A stretch of 64,000 nt of DNA from positions 47,850 through 111,849 of the forward strand of contig NZ_JAGFJM010000004.1 of assembly GCF_024102715.1 (NCBI RefSeq), given 5' to 3'. The stretch is from Nitrosomonas communis. GTDB lineage: Bacteria > Pseudomonadota > Gammaproteobacteria > Burkholderiales > Nitrosomonadaceae. Positions 40,518 through 51,473 of this stretch are shown piece after piece. A program made the translations under genes and the position numbers. Positions within the stretch are counted from its first letter, which is position 1. Every line of letters starts with the position of its first letter. The notes below the pieces were generated by a model, which worked only from the letters and a program-made list of their open reading frames with translations, was not told the origin of the DNA and ran no database searches.

Positions 40518-41687
40518 ATGAACAATGACCCTATTGATTACCAGCGCCGCAAGCTGCTGCGCTACGGCTGTCTAGGACTCGGCGCTGCTTTGGCACATCA
40601 CGTGCTGTTTCTTGCTCCCAGCAAAGCAGCCATGCTAAACCTCGCATCAGTTGGCCCCCTCCAAACACCTGACAAGAATGGCCTTCGCCTGCCCAAAGGT
40701 TATACTTCGCGAGTTATTGCCTATTCGGGGCAAAATCTGTTTGGCTATCCATGGCACGCTGCACCTGATGGTGGCGCGACCTTCGCTACCGGTGAGGATG
40801 GCTGGATTTATGTCTCCAATAGCGAAATGAAACATAATGCCGGCGGAGTCGGGGCGCTTCGTTTTGATCGCGATGGCAAGCTGATTAATGCCTATTCTAT
40901 TCTAAAAAATACCAGCCTCAATTGTGCAGGCGGCCCCACGCCGTGGCAAACATGGCTATCCTGTGAAGAAATCGAACGCGGCCAAGTGTGGGAATGCGAT
41001 CCCCTTGGAAAAAAAACAGCACAAGTCAGAAGAGCGCTCGGACGCTTCAAGCATGAAGCTGTAGCTGTCGACACGGAAAACAAGCAACTATATCTTACGG
41101 AAGATGAGCCTGATGGCTGTCTATATCGTTATACTTCCAATTTACTCAATACAGCAGGTCACCCTGATCTGGAAAACGGATTTCTTGAAGTGGCGGAAAT
41201 TCTGTCAGATCGACAGATACGCTGGCATCGCCTGCCTGACCCAGATGCAACATCCATCACCACACGCAAGCAAATCAAGCAAAGTAGTCATTTTAACGGC
41301 GGCGAAGGCATCTGGTATCACCATGGCATCGTGTACTTCACAACCAAGGGCGATGATCGGGTATGGGCTTATGATACGCGTCAAAACCACATCGATATTA
41401 TTTATGACGCTGCAAGCCATGCTTCACCCATACTGACCGGTGTGGACAATATTATTGCCAGTGTTGCGGGTGAGCTGCTGGTCGCTGAGGACAATGGAAG
41501 CATGCAGATCGTTATTCTATCCGGCAACATAATCAAGCCTTTACTCCAACTTATCGGTCATGACCATTCCGAAATAACAGGCTTGGCTTTCAGTCCGGAT
41601 AGATCACGCTTGTATTTCAGCTCCCAGCGAGGAAAAACCGGACGCCATGAAAACGGTATGACTTTTGAAATAATGGGGGCATTCTAA
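40518..41687 (+). CDS. PhoX-like (DUF839) exported protein with Tat-like signal
   Basis: A 389-aa protein related to the PhoX/DUF839 beta-propeller phosphatases. The N-terminus DYQRRKLLRYGCLGLGAALAHH has a twin-arginine signal, suggesting export of a folded, metal-loaded protein. Matching segments are DGWIYVSNSEMKHNAGGVGA, CAGGPTPWQTWLSCEE, HEAVAVDTENKQLYLTEDEP, FNGGEGIWYHHGIVYFTTKGD and TGLAFSPDRSRLYFSSQRG. It is shorter than full PhoX. GAAAGGG lies six bases before the ATG at 40518. Probable last gene of the operon; its role there is unclear. Confidence 0.83.
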   Translation: MNNDPIDYQRRKLLRYGCLGLGAALAHHVLFLAPSKAAMLNLASVGPLQTPDKNGLRLPKGYTSRVIAYSGQNLFGYPWHAAPDGGATFATGEDGWIYVSNSEMKHNAGGVGALRFDRDGKLINAYSILKNTSLNCAGGPTPWQTWLSCEEIERGQVWECDPLGKKTAQVRRALGRFKHEAVAVDTENKQLYLTEDEPDGCLYRYTSNLLNTAGHPDLENGFLEVAEILSDRQIRWHRLPDPDATSITTRKQIKQSSHFNGGEGIWYHHGIVYFTTKGDDRVWAYDTRQNHIDIIYDAASHASPILTGVDNIIASVAGELLVAEDNGSMQIVILSGNIIKPLLQLIGHDHSEITGLAFSPDRSRLYFSSQRGKTGRHENGMTFEIMGAF

Positions 41688-41734
41688 AATCGATTCAGGA
41701 ATACTGGTATTTGCTACGATTTCTTCCCCACTGT

Positions 41735-43243
41735 TCAATCTTCCTTGCGCAGCTGCGGGAACAAAATAACATCCCGAATACTGGGACTATCTGTCAATAA
41801 CATGACCAAACGATCGATTCCGATTCCTTCGCCTGCTGTTGGCGGTAAACCATATTCCAACGCACGAATATAATCAGCATCATAATGCATGGCCTCTGCA
41901 TCACCCGCCTCCTTGGCTTTGGCCTGCTCCAGAAAACGCGCGGCCTGATCCTCGGGATCATTCAACTCCGAAAAACCATTCGCAATTTCACGTCCCGCAA
42001 TATAAAGCTCGAAGCGATCCGTGATATCGGGATTGTGGTCGTTCCGGCGCGCCAGAGGCGATACTTCTGCTGGATAGTCTATGATAAAGGTTGGCTCGAA
42101 TAACAGATGCTCTGTGGTTTCATCAAATAAGGAAAGCTGTAGTCCTCCCACCCCATCTTTCTCATTATAGGTGATACCCAGCGCTTGTAGTCTGTTTAAC
42201 AGAAAACTGCGATCATTAAGCTGCGCAGTCGTATACTCGGGATAATGCTTTTGAATAGCCTGTGTAATGGTTAAACGCGCAAAAGGCTGCGATAAATCGA
42301 TTTCACGCGCCTGATAAGTCATTCGGGTAGTTCCGAGCACTTTCGTTGCAACTTCCCGTAGCATCGATTCCGTCAAATCCATCAGGTAGGTATAATCCTG
42401 ATAGGCTTCATAGAATTCCAACATAGTGAATTCAGGGTTATGCCGGGTAGAGATACCCTCATTTCTAAAATTTCGATTAATTTCAAAAACCTTCTCCATC
42501 CCTCCTACCACTAAGCGCTTCAAGTATAGTTCAGGGGCAATGCGCAAGTAGAGCGCCATATCCAAGGCATTATGATGGGTAGTAAACGGCCGCGCCGTGG
42601 CACCGCCCGGAATCGTATGCATCATGGGAGTTTCCACTTCGAGATAATCTCTCATTACCAGAAATTCACGAATAGCCTGGATGACTTTAGAGCGGATGGT
42701 AAAAACCCGGCGCGCTTCTTCATTGGTAATCAAGTCGAGATAACGTTGACGGTATTTCTGCTCCTGATCAGCCAGGCCGTGAAATTTTTCCGGAAGTGGG
42801 CGCAGGGATTTTGTCAGTAACTGCAAATAGGTGACACGTACGGATAGTTCGCCAGTTTTGGTTTTGAATAAAATACCCTCAGCACCCAAAATATCACCCA
42901 GGTCGTAATGCTTGAAAGCTTCATGAACCGCCTGGCCAGTATGGTCATTGGAGATATAAAGCTGGATGCGTCCACTCATATCTTGAATAGTGGCAAAGCT
43001 TGCCTTGCCCATAACCCGCTTAAACATCATACGGCCAGCAATCTTTACGACAATTCGCTCCGCTTCCAATGCTTCTTTGGTCTGCGCGTTATAGTGCCGA
43101 TGCAATTCAGCAGTCAGGTTAGTGCGGCGAAAATCATTGGGAAAAGCATTACGGACTTTGCGTAGCTCAGTTAGTTTAGTACGCCGTTCTGTAATAATAT
43201 GGTTCTCGTCTGGGGAAAAACCAGATTGGGTTTCTTGAGTCAT
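41735..43243 (-). CDS. lysS: Lysyl-tRNA synthetase (class II)
   Basis: LysRS charges tRNA-Lys. The 502-aa protein has an N-terminal OB anticodon-binding domain ([20 protein letters not shown]), class II motif 1 ([18 protein letters not shown]), motif 2 ([23 protein letters not shown]) and motif 3 ([20 protein letters not shown]). Length is normal. It converges with the PhoX-like gene and diverges from glnS. Confidence 0.97.
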   Translation of the reverse strand: MTQETQSGFSPDENHIITERRTKLTELRKVRNAFPNDFRRTNLTAELHRHYNAQTKEALEAERIVVKIAGRMMFKRVMGKASFATIQDMSGRIQLYISNDHTGQAVHEAFKHYDLGDILGAEGILFKTKTGELSVRVTYLQLLTKSLRPLPEKFHGLADQEQKYRQRYLDLITNEEARRVFTIRSKVIQAIREFLVMRDYLEVETPMMHTIPGGATARPFTTHHNALDMALYLRIAPELYLKRLVVGGMEKVFEINRNFRNEGISTRHNPEFTMLEFYEAYQDYTYLMDLTESMLREVATKVLGTTRMTYQAREIDLSQPFARLTITQAIQKHYPEYTTAQLNDRSFLLNRLQALGITYNEKDGVGGLQLSLFDETTEHLLFEPTFIIDYPAEVSPLARRNDHNPDITDRFELYIAGREIANGFSELNDPEDQAARFLEQAKAKEAGDAEAMHYDADYIRALEYGLPPTAGEGIGIDRLVMLLTDSPSIRDVILFPQLRKED

Positions 43244-43414
43244 AACAATTTAATTTGCTTAATAAATATTTTATTCTGGAGTCGATATGTGTCTTGCACT
43301 GCATTTACCTCACTTATTCTGGTTTTGCCTGACTGAACACACCTTATAATATTACTAGCTGTATTATAGTTGTTTTGATGATCGCATTCCCAATCCAATT
43401 AGAAAGATAAATTT

Positions 43415-45100
43415 GTGAGCACATTACCTATTTCTTCAAATTTCATTCGCAGCATCATTGATGAGGATAACCAAACTGGCAAATGGGGGGGACGCGTTGA
43501 GACACGTTTTCCGCCAGAACCCAATGGCTACCTGCATATCGGCCATGCCAAAAGTATCTGTCTCAATTTTGGACTAGCCAAGGATTATGGCGGGATATGC
43601 CACTTACGTTTTGACGATACCAATCCAGAAAAAGAAGCGCAAGAATATGTAGATGCCATTTGTGATTCGGTCAAATGGCTGGGTTTTGACTGGGGAGCAC
43701 ATCTTTACTATGCATCCGATTACTTCGAGCAACTATACGAATTTGCCGAATATCTAATAAAACAAGGAAAAGCATATGTGGACAGTCTCACTGCCGATGA
43801 AATCCGTCAATTACGCGGCACTTTAAATCAGCCCGGTAAAAATAGTCCATACCGTGATCGCACTACGGAAGAAAACCTAGATTTGTTCCGACGCATGCGC
43901 GCTGGTGAATTCCCAGATGGCGCACATGTTTTACGCGCCAAAATTGACATGACTTCCCCCAACATCAACATGCGCGATCCGGTCATTTATCGCATTCGCC
44001 ATATTCACCATCATCGCACCGGCGATAAATGGTGCATCTATCCCATGTATGATTTTACGCACTGCATATCGGATGCACTGGAACATATCACCCACTCGCT
44101 GTGTACGCTAGAATTCGAAGATCACCGATCACTGTATGATTGGGTGCTGGATCAATTGGACGGCCAAGTTCCCTGTCACCCCCAGCAAATTGAGTTTGCC
44201 CGCTTGAATCTCACGTACTGCGTGATGAGTAAACGCAAACTGATTGAGCTCGTAGAGGGCCATTTTGTGGATGGCTGGGATGACCCACGCATGAACACCT
44301 TAGCAGGCGTGCGTCGTCGTGGCTATACCCCTGAATCAATTCGGCTGTTTACTGAACGTATCGGTATTAGCAAGGCAGATTCATGGATTGATATGACTGT
44401 GCTGGAAGATTGTCTGAGAGACGATCTCAATGAGCACGCTTTGCGGCGGATTGCAGTGTTAAAACCACTCAAGCTGGTGATCGATAATTTTCCGGAAGAT
44501 CACGAAGAAGAATGCTATGCACCCAATCATCCGCAAAAGCCAGAATGGGGAAAACGAGTATTACTCCTTAGCAAAACTGTTTATATCGAACAGGATGATT
44601 TTATGGAAGTTCCCAGCAAAGGTTATTTTCGCCTTTCGCCTGGCGCCGAAGTCCGTTTACGCTATGCCTACATCGTAAAATGCGTCTCGGTTGTCAAGAA
44701 TAGCCAAGGTGAGATAGAAGAAATCCACTGTATTTATGATCCCGACACCAAGAGCGGAACAGCCGGCGCCGATAGCCGCAAGGTCAAAGGGAATATTCAC
44801 TGGCTATCCGCTAAGCATGCGCAAACTGCAGAAATAAGAATTTATGACCGCTTATTTAGCCATCCCTATCCTGATGCTGGCGACGAAGACTTTAAGTTCC
44901 ATTTGAATCCTTATTCCAAACAAACCATTACAGCCTATCTCGAGTCTTCACTTTTTGACGCGCAGCCTGAACAACGTTTCCAGTTTGAACGTCATGGTTA
45001 TTTCGTAGCAGATTGCCTTGACTCAAAGCCAGGAAAACCAGTATTTAATCGTGCCGTCACCTTACGTGATACATGGGGAAAAATCACCAAAAAAGTGTAG
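43415..45100 (+). CDS. glnS: Glutaminyl-tRNA synthetase
   Basis: GlnRS charges tRNA-Gln directly, a trait of gamma/betaproteobacteria. The 561-aa protein begins at GTG 43415 (MSTLPIS) and has the HIGH-type motif [16 protein letters not shown], the FDDTNPEKE tRNA acceptor motif, and VMSKRKL (KMSKS type), then a beta-barrel anticodon-binding C-terminus. An AGAAAG lies upstream of the GTG. The presence of GlnRS implies tRNA-Gln is not made by the amidotransferase route alone. Confidence 0.97.
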   Translation: MSTLPISSNFIRSIIDEDNQTGKWGGRVETRFPPEPNGYLHIGHAKSICLNFGLAKDYGGICHLRFDDTNPEKEAQEYVDAICDSVKWLGFDWGAHLYYASDYFEQLYEFAEYLIKQGKAYVDSLTADEIRQLRGTLNQPGKNSPYRDRTTEENLDLFRRMRAGEFPDGAHVLRAKIDMTSPNINMRDPVIYRIRHIHHHRTGDKWCIYPMYDFTHCISDALEHITHSLCTLEFEDHRSLYDWVLDQLDGQVPCHPQQIEFARLNLTYCVMSKRKLIELVEGHFVDGWDDPRMNTLAGVRRRGYTPESIRLFTERIGISKADSWIDMTVLEDCLRDDLNEHALRRIAVLKPLKLVIDNFPEDHEEECYAPNHPQKPEWGKRVLLLSKTVYIEQDDFMEVPSKGYFRLSPGAEVRLRYAYIVKCVSVVKNSQGEIEEIHCIYDPDTKSGTAGADSRKVKGNIHWLSAKHAQTAEIRIYDRLFSHPYPDAGDEDFKFHLNPYSKQTITAYLESSLFDAQPEQRFQFERHGYFVADCLDSKPGKPVFNRAVTLRDTWGKITKKV

Positions 45101-45259
45101 CTCACTTAGACTGGCAGTCAGGCTATGAATTGAGCAGTGGCACTAATTTACGAGTAGCAACGGTAAATTGTGATATTGTCATGGTTGATGATATTACTTT
45201 AGCAACTCACTCGCAATGAGTGGATACAGTTAATATAAATTTTGAACGAGGAGAACTTA

Positions 45260-45622
45260 ATGGCAAAATCAATCAAATCGATATTAGTAATATTCGCGCT
45301 ATTTTTCTTTCTGCCAAACATGGCAATGGCAACTGACTACCCCATTAAAGTTGGTGAAAAACTAGCTAATGGTGTAGCCAATGCAGTGACTGGTGTAGTA
45401 GAAATTCCTAAAACTATGATGGTTACCGGTCGCAATAAAGGCGCGACCTATGGCATGACCGCCGGATTCTTTATTGGTCTTGTCCATACGATAGGACGAT
45501 CCTTAAGTGGAGCGCTTGACATCGCCACCTTTCTGGTTCCAACCACACCCATCGTGAATCCTGCTTATATCTGGGATGATTTTAACAGGGAAACAACTTA
45601 CACTGCTTGGCGCATGCGCTAG
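45260..45622 (+). CDS. TIGR04073-type exosortase-associated exported protein
   Basis: A 120-aa exported protein (signal peptide MAKSIKSILVIFALFFFLPNMAMA). The mature part KVGEKLANGVANAVTGVVEIPKTMM, GATYGMTAGFFIGLVHTIGRSLSG and LDIATFLVPTTPIVNPAYIWD match the small family named as exosortase-system-associated (TIGR04073), found near EpsH/PEP-CTERM genes in many betaproteobacteria. GAGGAGA lies just before the ATG at 45260. No exosortase gene is in this window, so any link must be to a distant locus. Confidence 0.82.
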   Translation: MAKSIKSILVIFALFFFLPNMAMATDYPIKVGEKLANGVANAVTGVVEIPKTMMVTGRNKGATYGMTAGFFIGLVHTIGRSLSGALDIATFLVPTTPIVNPAYIWDDFNRETTYTAWRMR

Positions 45623-45642
45623 AAAATAACGTAATTTTTCTG

Positions 45643-45666
45643 GAATCGCCCGTGCGCGGGGGATTC
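45643..45666. terminator. Hairpin after the TIGR04073-type gene
   Basis: GAATC-gCCCG-tgcg-CGGGg-GATTC forms a stable GC-rich hairpin 20 bases past the stop, in the gap with convergent queG. A T-rich TTTCTTTT lies nine bases later, so intrinsic termination is possible but not ideal. Confidence 0.5.
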
Positions 45667-45725
45667 TGGAAGAGTTTCTTTTGCTACGAATTTTTATAAC
45701 GGGTTTCAATAAAAACAGCAATAAG

Positions 45726-46808
45726 CTATTTATCGTGCTGCTGCAAAGCCCACTGCACATGTTCACGCACCAATGGTGAAGGATCATCGCGACGTGCTTG
45801 CAGTGCTGCTATGACTGCTGCTGATGTTGATGCATTACCCAAACCAACCGCAAGATTGCGCAACCATTGCTCGTAACCGATTCGACGTATGGGGCTACCT
45901 GCCAGCTTTGATTCAAACTCCTCTTTGCTCCATTGAAATAATTCGATCAGCGATACGTCATCTAAGCCATTGCGTACGGCAAAATCAGCTTCTTGTGTTA
46001 CTTTAGCAAACTTGTTCCAAGGGCAAATTAATTGACAATCATCACACCCATAAACACGGTTACCGATTAGTGGGCGCAAACCCTCTGGAATACCCCCCTT
46101 CAGTTCTATTGTGAGATAAGAAATACATCGTCTGGCATCTACCTGGTAAGGCCCAATAATTGCCTGCGTAGGACAAATATCAATGCATTGAGTACAGCTT
46201 CCGCAATAACTTCCAACAGGATCATCTACCGGTAGCGGCAAATCGGTGTACATTTCGCCAAGAAAAAAATAGGAACCTGCTTCTCTGGATAACAGCAAAG
46301 TATGCTTACCTCGCCAGCCAAGACCAGATTTTTTTGCCCACTCGACCTCCATCACGGGCGCGCTATCAGAAAAAACACGATAATTGAAATGACCGACCTC
46401 ACTGGAAATATGATCAGCCAGCTTTTGTAAGCGCGCACGCAATACTTTATGGTAATCACGCCCGAGCGCATAACGCGAAATAAATGCCTTGTTGCCGTCA
46501 TGAATAATGTCCCAACTTTCCTTTGCTGCTGGAGGTGTATAATTCATTCGCACAGAAATTATTCGTAACACCCCCGGTACCAGTTCTGCCGGGCGAGTAC
46601 GCTTGGTACCATGTTTTGCCATATAATCCATGTCACCATGAAAACCTTTATTCAACCAAGCAAATAGCCCGGCTTCGGCCGAGGACATATCGGCGCCAGC
46701 ATCAGCGATACGAATATCTTGAAAACCAAGCTGGCTGCCCCACTGTTTAATAGATTGTTTTAACGAGATAATATTTAATGATGAGTATGTGGAGATCTCT
46801 TCTTGCAT
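45726..46808 (-). CDS. queG: Epoxyqueuosine reductase QueG
   Basis: QueG makes queuosine from epoxyqueuosine in tRNA using cobalamin and two [4Fe-4S] clusters. Two ferredoxin motifs are visible, YCGSCTQCIDICPTQAI and YGCDDCQLICPWNKFA, and the C-terminal HEAT-like extension (RRDDPSPLVREHVQWAL) fits. The ATG at 46808 (MQEEISTYSS) is used because a ribosome-site-like AGAAAG lies upstream; a longer frame to 46832 is rejected as it would overlap tsaE further. It is divergent from tsaE with six overlapping bases. Confidence 0.93.
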   Translation of the reverse strand: MQEEISTYSSLNIISLKQSIKQWGSQLGFQDIRIADAGADMSSAEAGLFAWLNKGFHGDMDYMAKHGTKRTRPAELVPGVLRIISVRMNYTPPAAKESWDIIHDGNKAFISRYALGRDYHKVLRARLQKLADHISSEVGHFNYRVFSDSAPVMEVEWAKKSGLGWRGKHTLLLSREAGSYFFLGEMYTDLPLPVDDPVGSYCGSCTQCIDICPTQAIIGPYQVDARRCISYLTIELKGGIPEGLRPLIGNRVYGCDDCQLICPWNKFAKVTQEADFAVRNGLDDVSLIELFQWSKEEFESKLAGSPIRRIGYEQWLRNLAVGLGNASTSAAVIAALQARRDDPSPLVREHVQWALQQHDK

Positions 46809-47291
46809 AATCTTTTTCTTTCTGACTCTCATCCAAAGCAGCCTCTCATTTTACAGCTTGCGGATGAAACAGCAACGCTCGCGCTGGGTGAGAAGATTGC
46901 TCACATACTGCACCCCGGTTTAATCGTTTTCCTTTATGGCGACCTCGGAGCCGGGAAAACGACATTAACTCGCGGCATTTTGCGCGCAATGGGTTATGAG
47001 GGAAAAGTGAAAAGTCCAACGTATAATCTGGTTGAGATTTATAAATTTTCTAGGTTATACTTGTATCACTTTGATTTTTATCGTTTCAATGATCCCAATG
47101 AATGGGAAGAAGCAGGTTTTCGTGATTACTTTAACGCAGAATCAATTTGCCTAATAGAATGGCCAGAGAAAGCTGATCAGCTATTGCCGGATGCAGATAT
47201 AAAGATTTCTTTTCGATTCAATGAGCGAGGCCGGGAAGTTAGGATTCAAGCTGAAACGGAGACAGGAAAACAATGCTTAACACACTGGTAA
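46803..47291 (+). CDS. tsaE: tRNA t6A biosynthesis ATPase TsaE
   Basis: TsaE is the P-loop ATPase of the tRNA N6-threonylcarbamoyladenosine system (with TsaB, TsaD, TsaC). The 162-aa protein has Walker A FLYGDLGAGKTTLTRGIL and the conserved VKSPTYNLVEIY switch segment, then LIEWPEKA. The start is TTG 46803, supported by GGAG at 46791-46794 with eight bases spacing; no other in-frame start precedes the Walker motif. Its start codon overlaps the divergent queG start region. amiC follows with a 19-base overlap. Confidence 0.94.
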   Translation: MHNLFLSDSHPKQPLILQLADETATLALGEKIAHILHPGLIVFLYGDLGAGKTTLTRGILRAMGYEGKVKSPTYNLVEIYKFSRLYLYHFDFYRFNDPNEWEEAGFRDYFNAESICLIEWPEKADQLLPDADIKISFRFNERGREVRIQAETETGKQCLTHW

Positions 47292-48610
47292 AATCCGAAG
47301 TTATTTTAACTGTCAATGCTGCCAGGCATCGTCAGATTCTATTTCCAACTTTTTTTTCATTATTTTCTATATTCATTTTCCTATTCAGCGCTAGTACTGC
47401 CGCAAATACTCAGATTACCTCCATGCGCCTCTGGGCAGGGCCGGAATATACTCGACTGACACTCGAATCCAATATCCCTATCAACTATACCCTTGATACC
47501 CTAGACAATCCTCGGAAAATCATTATGAATCTCGAGGGTGTTGCCTTGACCCCGGCGCTTGAGAGTCTATCAAGAAAAGTTGATGCGAAAGATCCCTTTA
47601 TCCGTGCAGCACATATAGAACGTCCTCATCCACATCTACTGCGCCTTGTATTAGGACTAAAAACAGATGTTGCGCCTCGGACGTTTACTCTTGATCCGAT
47701 AGATGGATTTGGGCACCGTCTCGTATTAGATATCTTTCCTCCTGACCAGACTACCGCACCCAATAAGAAAGAAGATCCCTTAATGGCGCTTGTACAAGAA
47801 TTTGAAAGCAGAGTTCCTGTGGAAAATAATCATCACAAGCAAGAAAAAGTGTTGCTAACATCTTTTGATCGCAAACCTAATAAATCATCAAAAACTTTCA
47901 TCATCGCAATTGATGCCGGGCATGGAGGGAAAGATCCTGGTGCGATTGGACCAAACGGAACGCAGGAAAAAGATGTCACTCTCGCTATCGCAAAAAAGAT
48001 TAAAGTTAGCATAGACAAAGAACCCAATATGCGCGCCGTCCTAATTCGTGACGATGATTATTTTTTACCTCTGGCAGAACGGCGCACAAAAGCACGCCAG
48101 GCAAACGCTGATTTGTTTATATCTGTTCATGCGGATGCAGTTCCCAGAATGCAGGCGCATGGCTCTTCTGTATATGCATTGTCTGAAAATGGCGCCACTT
48201 CCACGACAGCAAACTGGCTAGCAAAGAAAGAGAATGAATCTGATTTAATCGGGGGAGTTAAACTTGATAACAAAGATCATTATCTTAAAAAGACACTAAT
48301 CGATTTGTCATTAAATGCAACTATTAATGATAGCATCAAGCTTGCAGGTAACGTCCTATCAGCGATTGGTAACATCAATCATTTACATAAGAGAAATGTA
48401 GAACAAGCCGGTTTTGCTGTGCTCAAATCACCAGATATTCCATCTATCCTGGTGGAGACCGCATTTATCAGTAACCCAACCGAAGAAGGAAAACTAAAAA
48501 GCCAAGCCTATCAGGACAAGATGGCTAATGCTATTACTGCTGGGATTAAACGCTATTTTGCTGCTATTCGCTCAATAGTGGCACATACCGAAGTAGTTCA
48601 GGTTAAGTAG
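47273..48610 (+). CDS. amiC: N-acetylmuramoyl-L-alanine amidase AmiC-type
   Basis: A 445-aa exported cell-wall amidase that splits peptide stems from glycan during daughter-cell separation. It has a signal peptide (ending STA-A), an AMIN septal-targeting domain near residues 45-155 and an Amidase_3 catalytic domain: IAIDAGHGGKDPGAIGPNGT with a zinc His, EKDVTLAIA with Glu, ISVHADAV with His, and VETAFISNPTEE with the catalytic Glu. Overlap with tsaE by 19 bases suggests coupling, and mutL usually follows in relatives but not here. Confidence 0.95.
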   Translation: MLNTLVKSEVILTVNAARHRQILFPTFFSLFSIFIFLFSASTAANTQITSMRLWAGPEYTRLTLESNIPINYTLDTLDNPRKIIMNLEGVALTPALESLSRKVDAKDPFIRAAHIERPHPHLLRLVLGLKTDVAPRTFTLDPIDGFGHRLVLDIFPPDQTTAPNKKEDPLMALVQEFESRVPVENNHHKQEKVLLTSFDRKPNKSSKTFIIAIDAGHGGKDPGAIGPNGTQEKDVTLAIAKKIKVSIDKEPNMRAVLIRDDDYFLPLAERRTKARQANADLFISVHADAVPRMQAHGSSVYALSENGATSTTANWLAKKENESDLIGGVKLDNKDHYLKKTLIDLSLNATINDSIKLAGNVLSAIGNINHLHKRNVEQAGFAVLKSPDIPSILVETAFISNPTEEGKLKSQAYQDKMANAITAGIKRYFAAIRSIVAHTEVVQVK

Positions 48611-48640
48611 AATTGATCAGGCAGCCACTGCCCATCAATT
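48611..48640 (+). terminator. Hairpin directly after amiC
   Basis: AATTGA-tca-GGCAG-cca-CTGCC-ca-TCAATT forms a two-part stem right after the amiC stop, followed by ACCCCTTTAC. It likely ends the tsaE-amiC transcript; the U-tract is weak. Confidence 0.5.
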
Positions 48641-48940
48641 ACCCCTTTACAAACAAAAAAATCGACCATAGCAAAAGAGATGATCAGCATAAATAGTAGT
48701 CAGCAAAGCTTATTCTATTATTTCGGATAAGCCATCAGAGCCGCCCCGCTCGGCCTAATACATTTCCCTTACCTCCTGCAAGAATCAGAGAAAATAAGCT
48801 CAGCTATCCTGATTTATATCAGATCGTAAATAAAGACTGCGAGTAATATTTCTTAAATATCTTACTTGCAGAATAGAAAGAAGTCATCCTTGGTTGATGA
48901 ACCACGTCAATATTGCTGAATATATCCTCAATATTTGCCG
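48641..48940. other. 300-base gene-free stretch between amiC and rpmG
   Basis: I find no open frame with coding signs, and no tRNA, in this AT-rich stretch between two convergent units. A short GC-rich patch near 48740-48760 (GCCGCCCCGCTCGGCC) might fold, but it has no terminator-like T-run. Confidence 0.5.
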
Positions 48941-49096
48941 CTATTTTAATTTTGTTTCTTTATACTTAACATGCTTTCTGGCTACTGGATCATATTTCAT
49001 GAGCTCAATCTTCTCAGGGTTAGCACGCTTATTCTTGGTTGTAGTATAAAAATGACCAGTTCCAGCTGATGATTCAAGCTTAATTTTTTCACGCAT
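48941..49096 (-). CDS. rpmG: 50S ribosomal protein L33
   Basis: A 51-aa protein, [20 protein letters not shown], then [20 protein letters not shown] and [11 protein letters not shown]: the proteobacterial L33 form without the zinc-binding CxxC pairs. It follows rpmB by 43 bases on the minus strand, the usual rpmB-rpmG pair. Confidence 0.96.
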   Translation of the reverse strand: MREKIKLESSAGTGHFYTTTKNKRANPEKIELMKYDPVARKHVKYKETKLK

Positions 49097-49139
49097 AATT
49101 ACATTCTCATCCTATTTAAAGCAATATTTATCCTATATG

Positions 49140-49376
49140 CTAAATACTTACCCCATGTGCACGCATTTTGGCAAGCACAGCATCAATTCCATTTTTATCG
49201 ATAGTACGCAATGCTGCATTGGTCAAACGTAAACTAATCCAGCGTTTCTCACTTTCTACCCAGAACCGGCGGTGCTGCAAATTCGGCAGGAAACGACGTT
49301 TTGTTTTATTGTTTGCATGGGAAACATGATGACCAGTCATAGGTTTCTTACCAGTCACTACACATACTCGTGCCAT
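49140..49376 (-). CDS. rpmB: 50S ribosomal protein L28
   Basis: A 78-aa protein beginning [20 protein letters not shown] and containing [20 protein letters not shown] and LRTI-type [18 protein letters not shown], which is L28. First of the rpmB-rpmG pair. Confidence 0.97.
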   Translation of the reverse strand: MARVCVVTGKKPMTGHHVSHANNKTKRRFLPNLQHRRFWVESEKRWISLRLTNAALRTIDKNGIDAVLAKMRAHGVSI

Positions 49377-49438
49377 GATGACGCACTCCTAGATCTAAAA
49401 GCCGGTAATTATATCCTGATTTGAATGAATCCTTCAAT

Positions 49439-50113
49439 TTAAATCAGACCATACTCAGCAAACGAAAGTGTGTCTTTATCGCCAATAATGAAGTGATCCA
49501 ATACCTTTATGTCAACCAGTGCCAGCGCTTGCTTCAATGATTGTGTCAGAATTTCATCAGCCTTACTTGGTTCCGCGACACCAGATGGATGATTATGCGC
49601 AAAAATCATAGCTGCCGCATTGTGATATAGTGCGCGCTTGACTACTTCGCGTGGATAAACACTGGCTTGGGTCAATGTCCCGGTAAATAATTCTTCCGTA
49701 GCAATAGTACGATTTCTTGCATCCAAAAAAATGCCAACAAAAATCTCGTGCTCTTTGCCAATTAATTTAAGGCGTAAGTAATCACGAACTGATTGAGGTG
49801 AATCCATGACATCACCGCTTGTTAGTTCTTCTCGGAGAGCACGCTGCGCCATTTCCAGAACGGCCTGTAGCTGCGTATATTTGGCTACCCCCATGCCGGG
49901 CAATTGACAGAATGCATCTTGATCAGCAAGAAATAATTCTGTCAGGCCTCCAAAATGCTTTAATAACTCTCGTGCAAGATCAACAGCGCTTTTGCCTGCA
50001 ATACCAGTACGCAAGAAAATGGCCAATAGCTCAGCATCTGAAAGGCTTTTTGCGCCTTCTCTTAGTAGCTTCTCCCGCGGACGTTCTGACTCAGGCCAAT
50101 CTGTAATTGCCAT
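49439..50113 (-). CDS. radC: RadC-like JAB/JAMM domain protein
   Basis: A 224-aa protein with an N-terminal helix-hairpin-helix-like region ([19 protein letters not shown]) and the C-terminal JAMM metal site ([17 protein letters not shown], pattern HxHx7SxxD) with [24 protein letters not shown]. Named for a supposed DNA-repair role, its function remains uncertain. It is upstream of rpmB on the same strand and divergent from coaBC, the standard proteobacterial layout. Confidence 0.94.
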   Translation of the reverse strand: MAITDWPESERPREKLLREGAKSLSDAELLAIFLRTGIAGKSAVDLARELLKHFGGLTELFLADQDAFCQLPGMGVAKYTQLQAVLEMAQRALREELTSGDVMDSPQSVRDYLRLKLIGKEHEIFVGIFLDARNRTIATEELFTGTLTQASVYPREVVKRALYHNAAAMIFAHNHPSGVAEPSKADEILTQSLKQALALVDIKVLDHFIIGDKDTLSFAEYGLI

Positions 50114-50259
50114 TGTTTAATGAATCATGTAAAAAATATCTAATCAAACTTAACGGCTGAGTTTTGCAAAAATACAGTAAATTGCTTATTTTTATTTATA
50201 TCGTCCGTTTTGGCACAACCTAAATCTCATATTTCTCGCTTTCAACTAAGCATGTACCG

Positions 50260-51465
50260 ATGACAATTGCAAATTTCCAGAATGGAAGACGTTTATTACT
50301 TGGCATAACTGGCGGTATCGCCGCGTATAAGGCTGCTGAGCTTGCACGCTTGCTCATCCAGGACAGCATTGAAGTCCAGACTGTTATGACAGAATCAGCC
50401 TGCCATTTCGTGGGGCCGACCACTTTACAAGCACTGACCGGTAAGCCGGTATACACGCAATTGTGGGATGATAGTATCAATAACAGCATGGCGCACATTG
50501 ATCTCTCGCGTATGGCTGATATTATTTTAGTCGCACCGGCAAGCGCTGATTTCATTGCAAAAATTGCGCATGGTCTAGCCGATGATCTGCTGTCAACGTT
50601 ATGTCTTGCTCGTAATTGTCCGTTAATGGTTGCACCCGCCATGAATCGACAAATGCTGGAAAATCCGGCCACACAGCGTAATCTGACCACCTTACAAAAG
50701 GACAATATAGCTATTCTTGGCCCTGCTCATGGCATCCAGGCTTGTGGTGAATCTGGAATGGGACGTATGCTGGAGCCACATGAGCTTGTTGAAGCTGTAC
50801 AAAATTTCTTTCAACCCAAATCATTGCAAGGAAAGCGCGTGCTCATTACGGCCGGGCCTACTTTTGAAGCGATTGATGCCGTACGCGGAATTATCAACTT
50901 AAGTTCTGGAAAAATGGGTCATGCCATCGCGCAAGCTGCACTTGAGGCAGGTGCAGAAGTCACGCTCATTTCGGGCCCAGTCTGCTTGACTTACCCTGCC
51001 GTTAAAAAGCTCATTCCCGTCACAAGTGCAAACGACATGCTGGCTGCAGTCAAAAATGAAGTGTCCTTTAACGATATTTTCATCAGCGTCGCCGCAGTGG
51101 CAGACTACCGCCCCGCCATCAGTCACACACAAAAGATAAAAAAATCCGATAACAATCTGGCGCTTGAGCTCGTCCCCAACCCGGATATTTTGCAATATGT
51201 CGCTAATCTGCCAAATCGGCCATTCTGCGTTGGTTTTGCTGCTGAAACAGAGAATATTGATCAAAATGCCGAAAGCAAACGCCGCAAAAAGAATCTTCCC
51301 CTACTGGTCGCAAATTTGGCTCAGGAAGCAATGGGTGCAGATGACAGCACCTTGCTGCTATTTGACGATAATGGCAAACATGCCTTAACCAAAGCACCTA
51401 AAATTGATCAGGCGCGCTGCTTAATCAAGTATATTGCCACCTTGTATGAACAACATCACGCCTAA
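50260..51465 (+). CDS. coaBC: CoaBC bifunctional phosphopantothenoylcysteine synthetase/decarboxylase
   Basis: CoaBC couples cysteine to phosphopantothenate and decarboxylates it, two steps of CoA synthesis. The 401-aa product has the flavin-binding CoaC half with [36 protein letters not shown] and the catalytic [13 protein letters not shown], then the CoaB half beginning near [19 protein letters not shown] with [15 protein letters not shown] and the Lys segment [14 protein letters not shown]. dut follows by eight bases. Confidence 0.96.
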   Translation: MTIANFQNGRRLLLGITGGIAAYKAAELARLLIQDSIEVQTVMTESACHFVGPTTLQALTGKPVYTQLWDDSINNSMAHIDLSRMADIILVAPASADFIAKIAHGLADDLLSTLCLARNCPLMVAPAMNRQMLENPATQRNLTTLQKDNIAILGPAHGIQACGESGMGRMLEPHELVEAVQNFFQPKSLQGKRVLITAGPTFEAIDAVRGIINLSSGKMGHAIAQAALEAGAEVTLISGPVCLTYPAVKKLIPVTSANDMLAAVKNEVSFNDIFISVAAVADYRPAISHTQKIKKSDNNLALELVPNPDILQYVANLPNRPFCVGFAAETENIDQNAESKRRKKNLPLLVANLAQEAMGADDSTLLLFDDNGKHALTKAPKIDQARCLIKYIATLYEQHHA

Positions 51466-51473
51466 CTTTTTGT

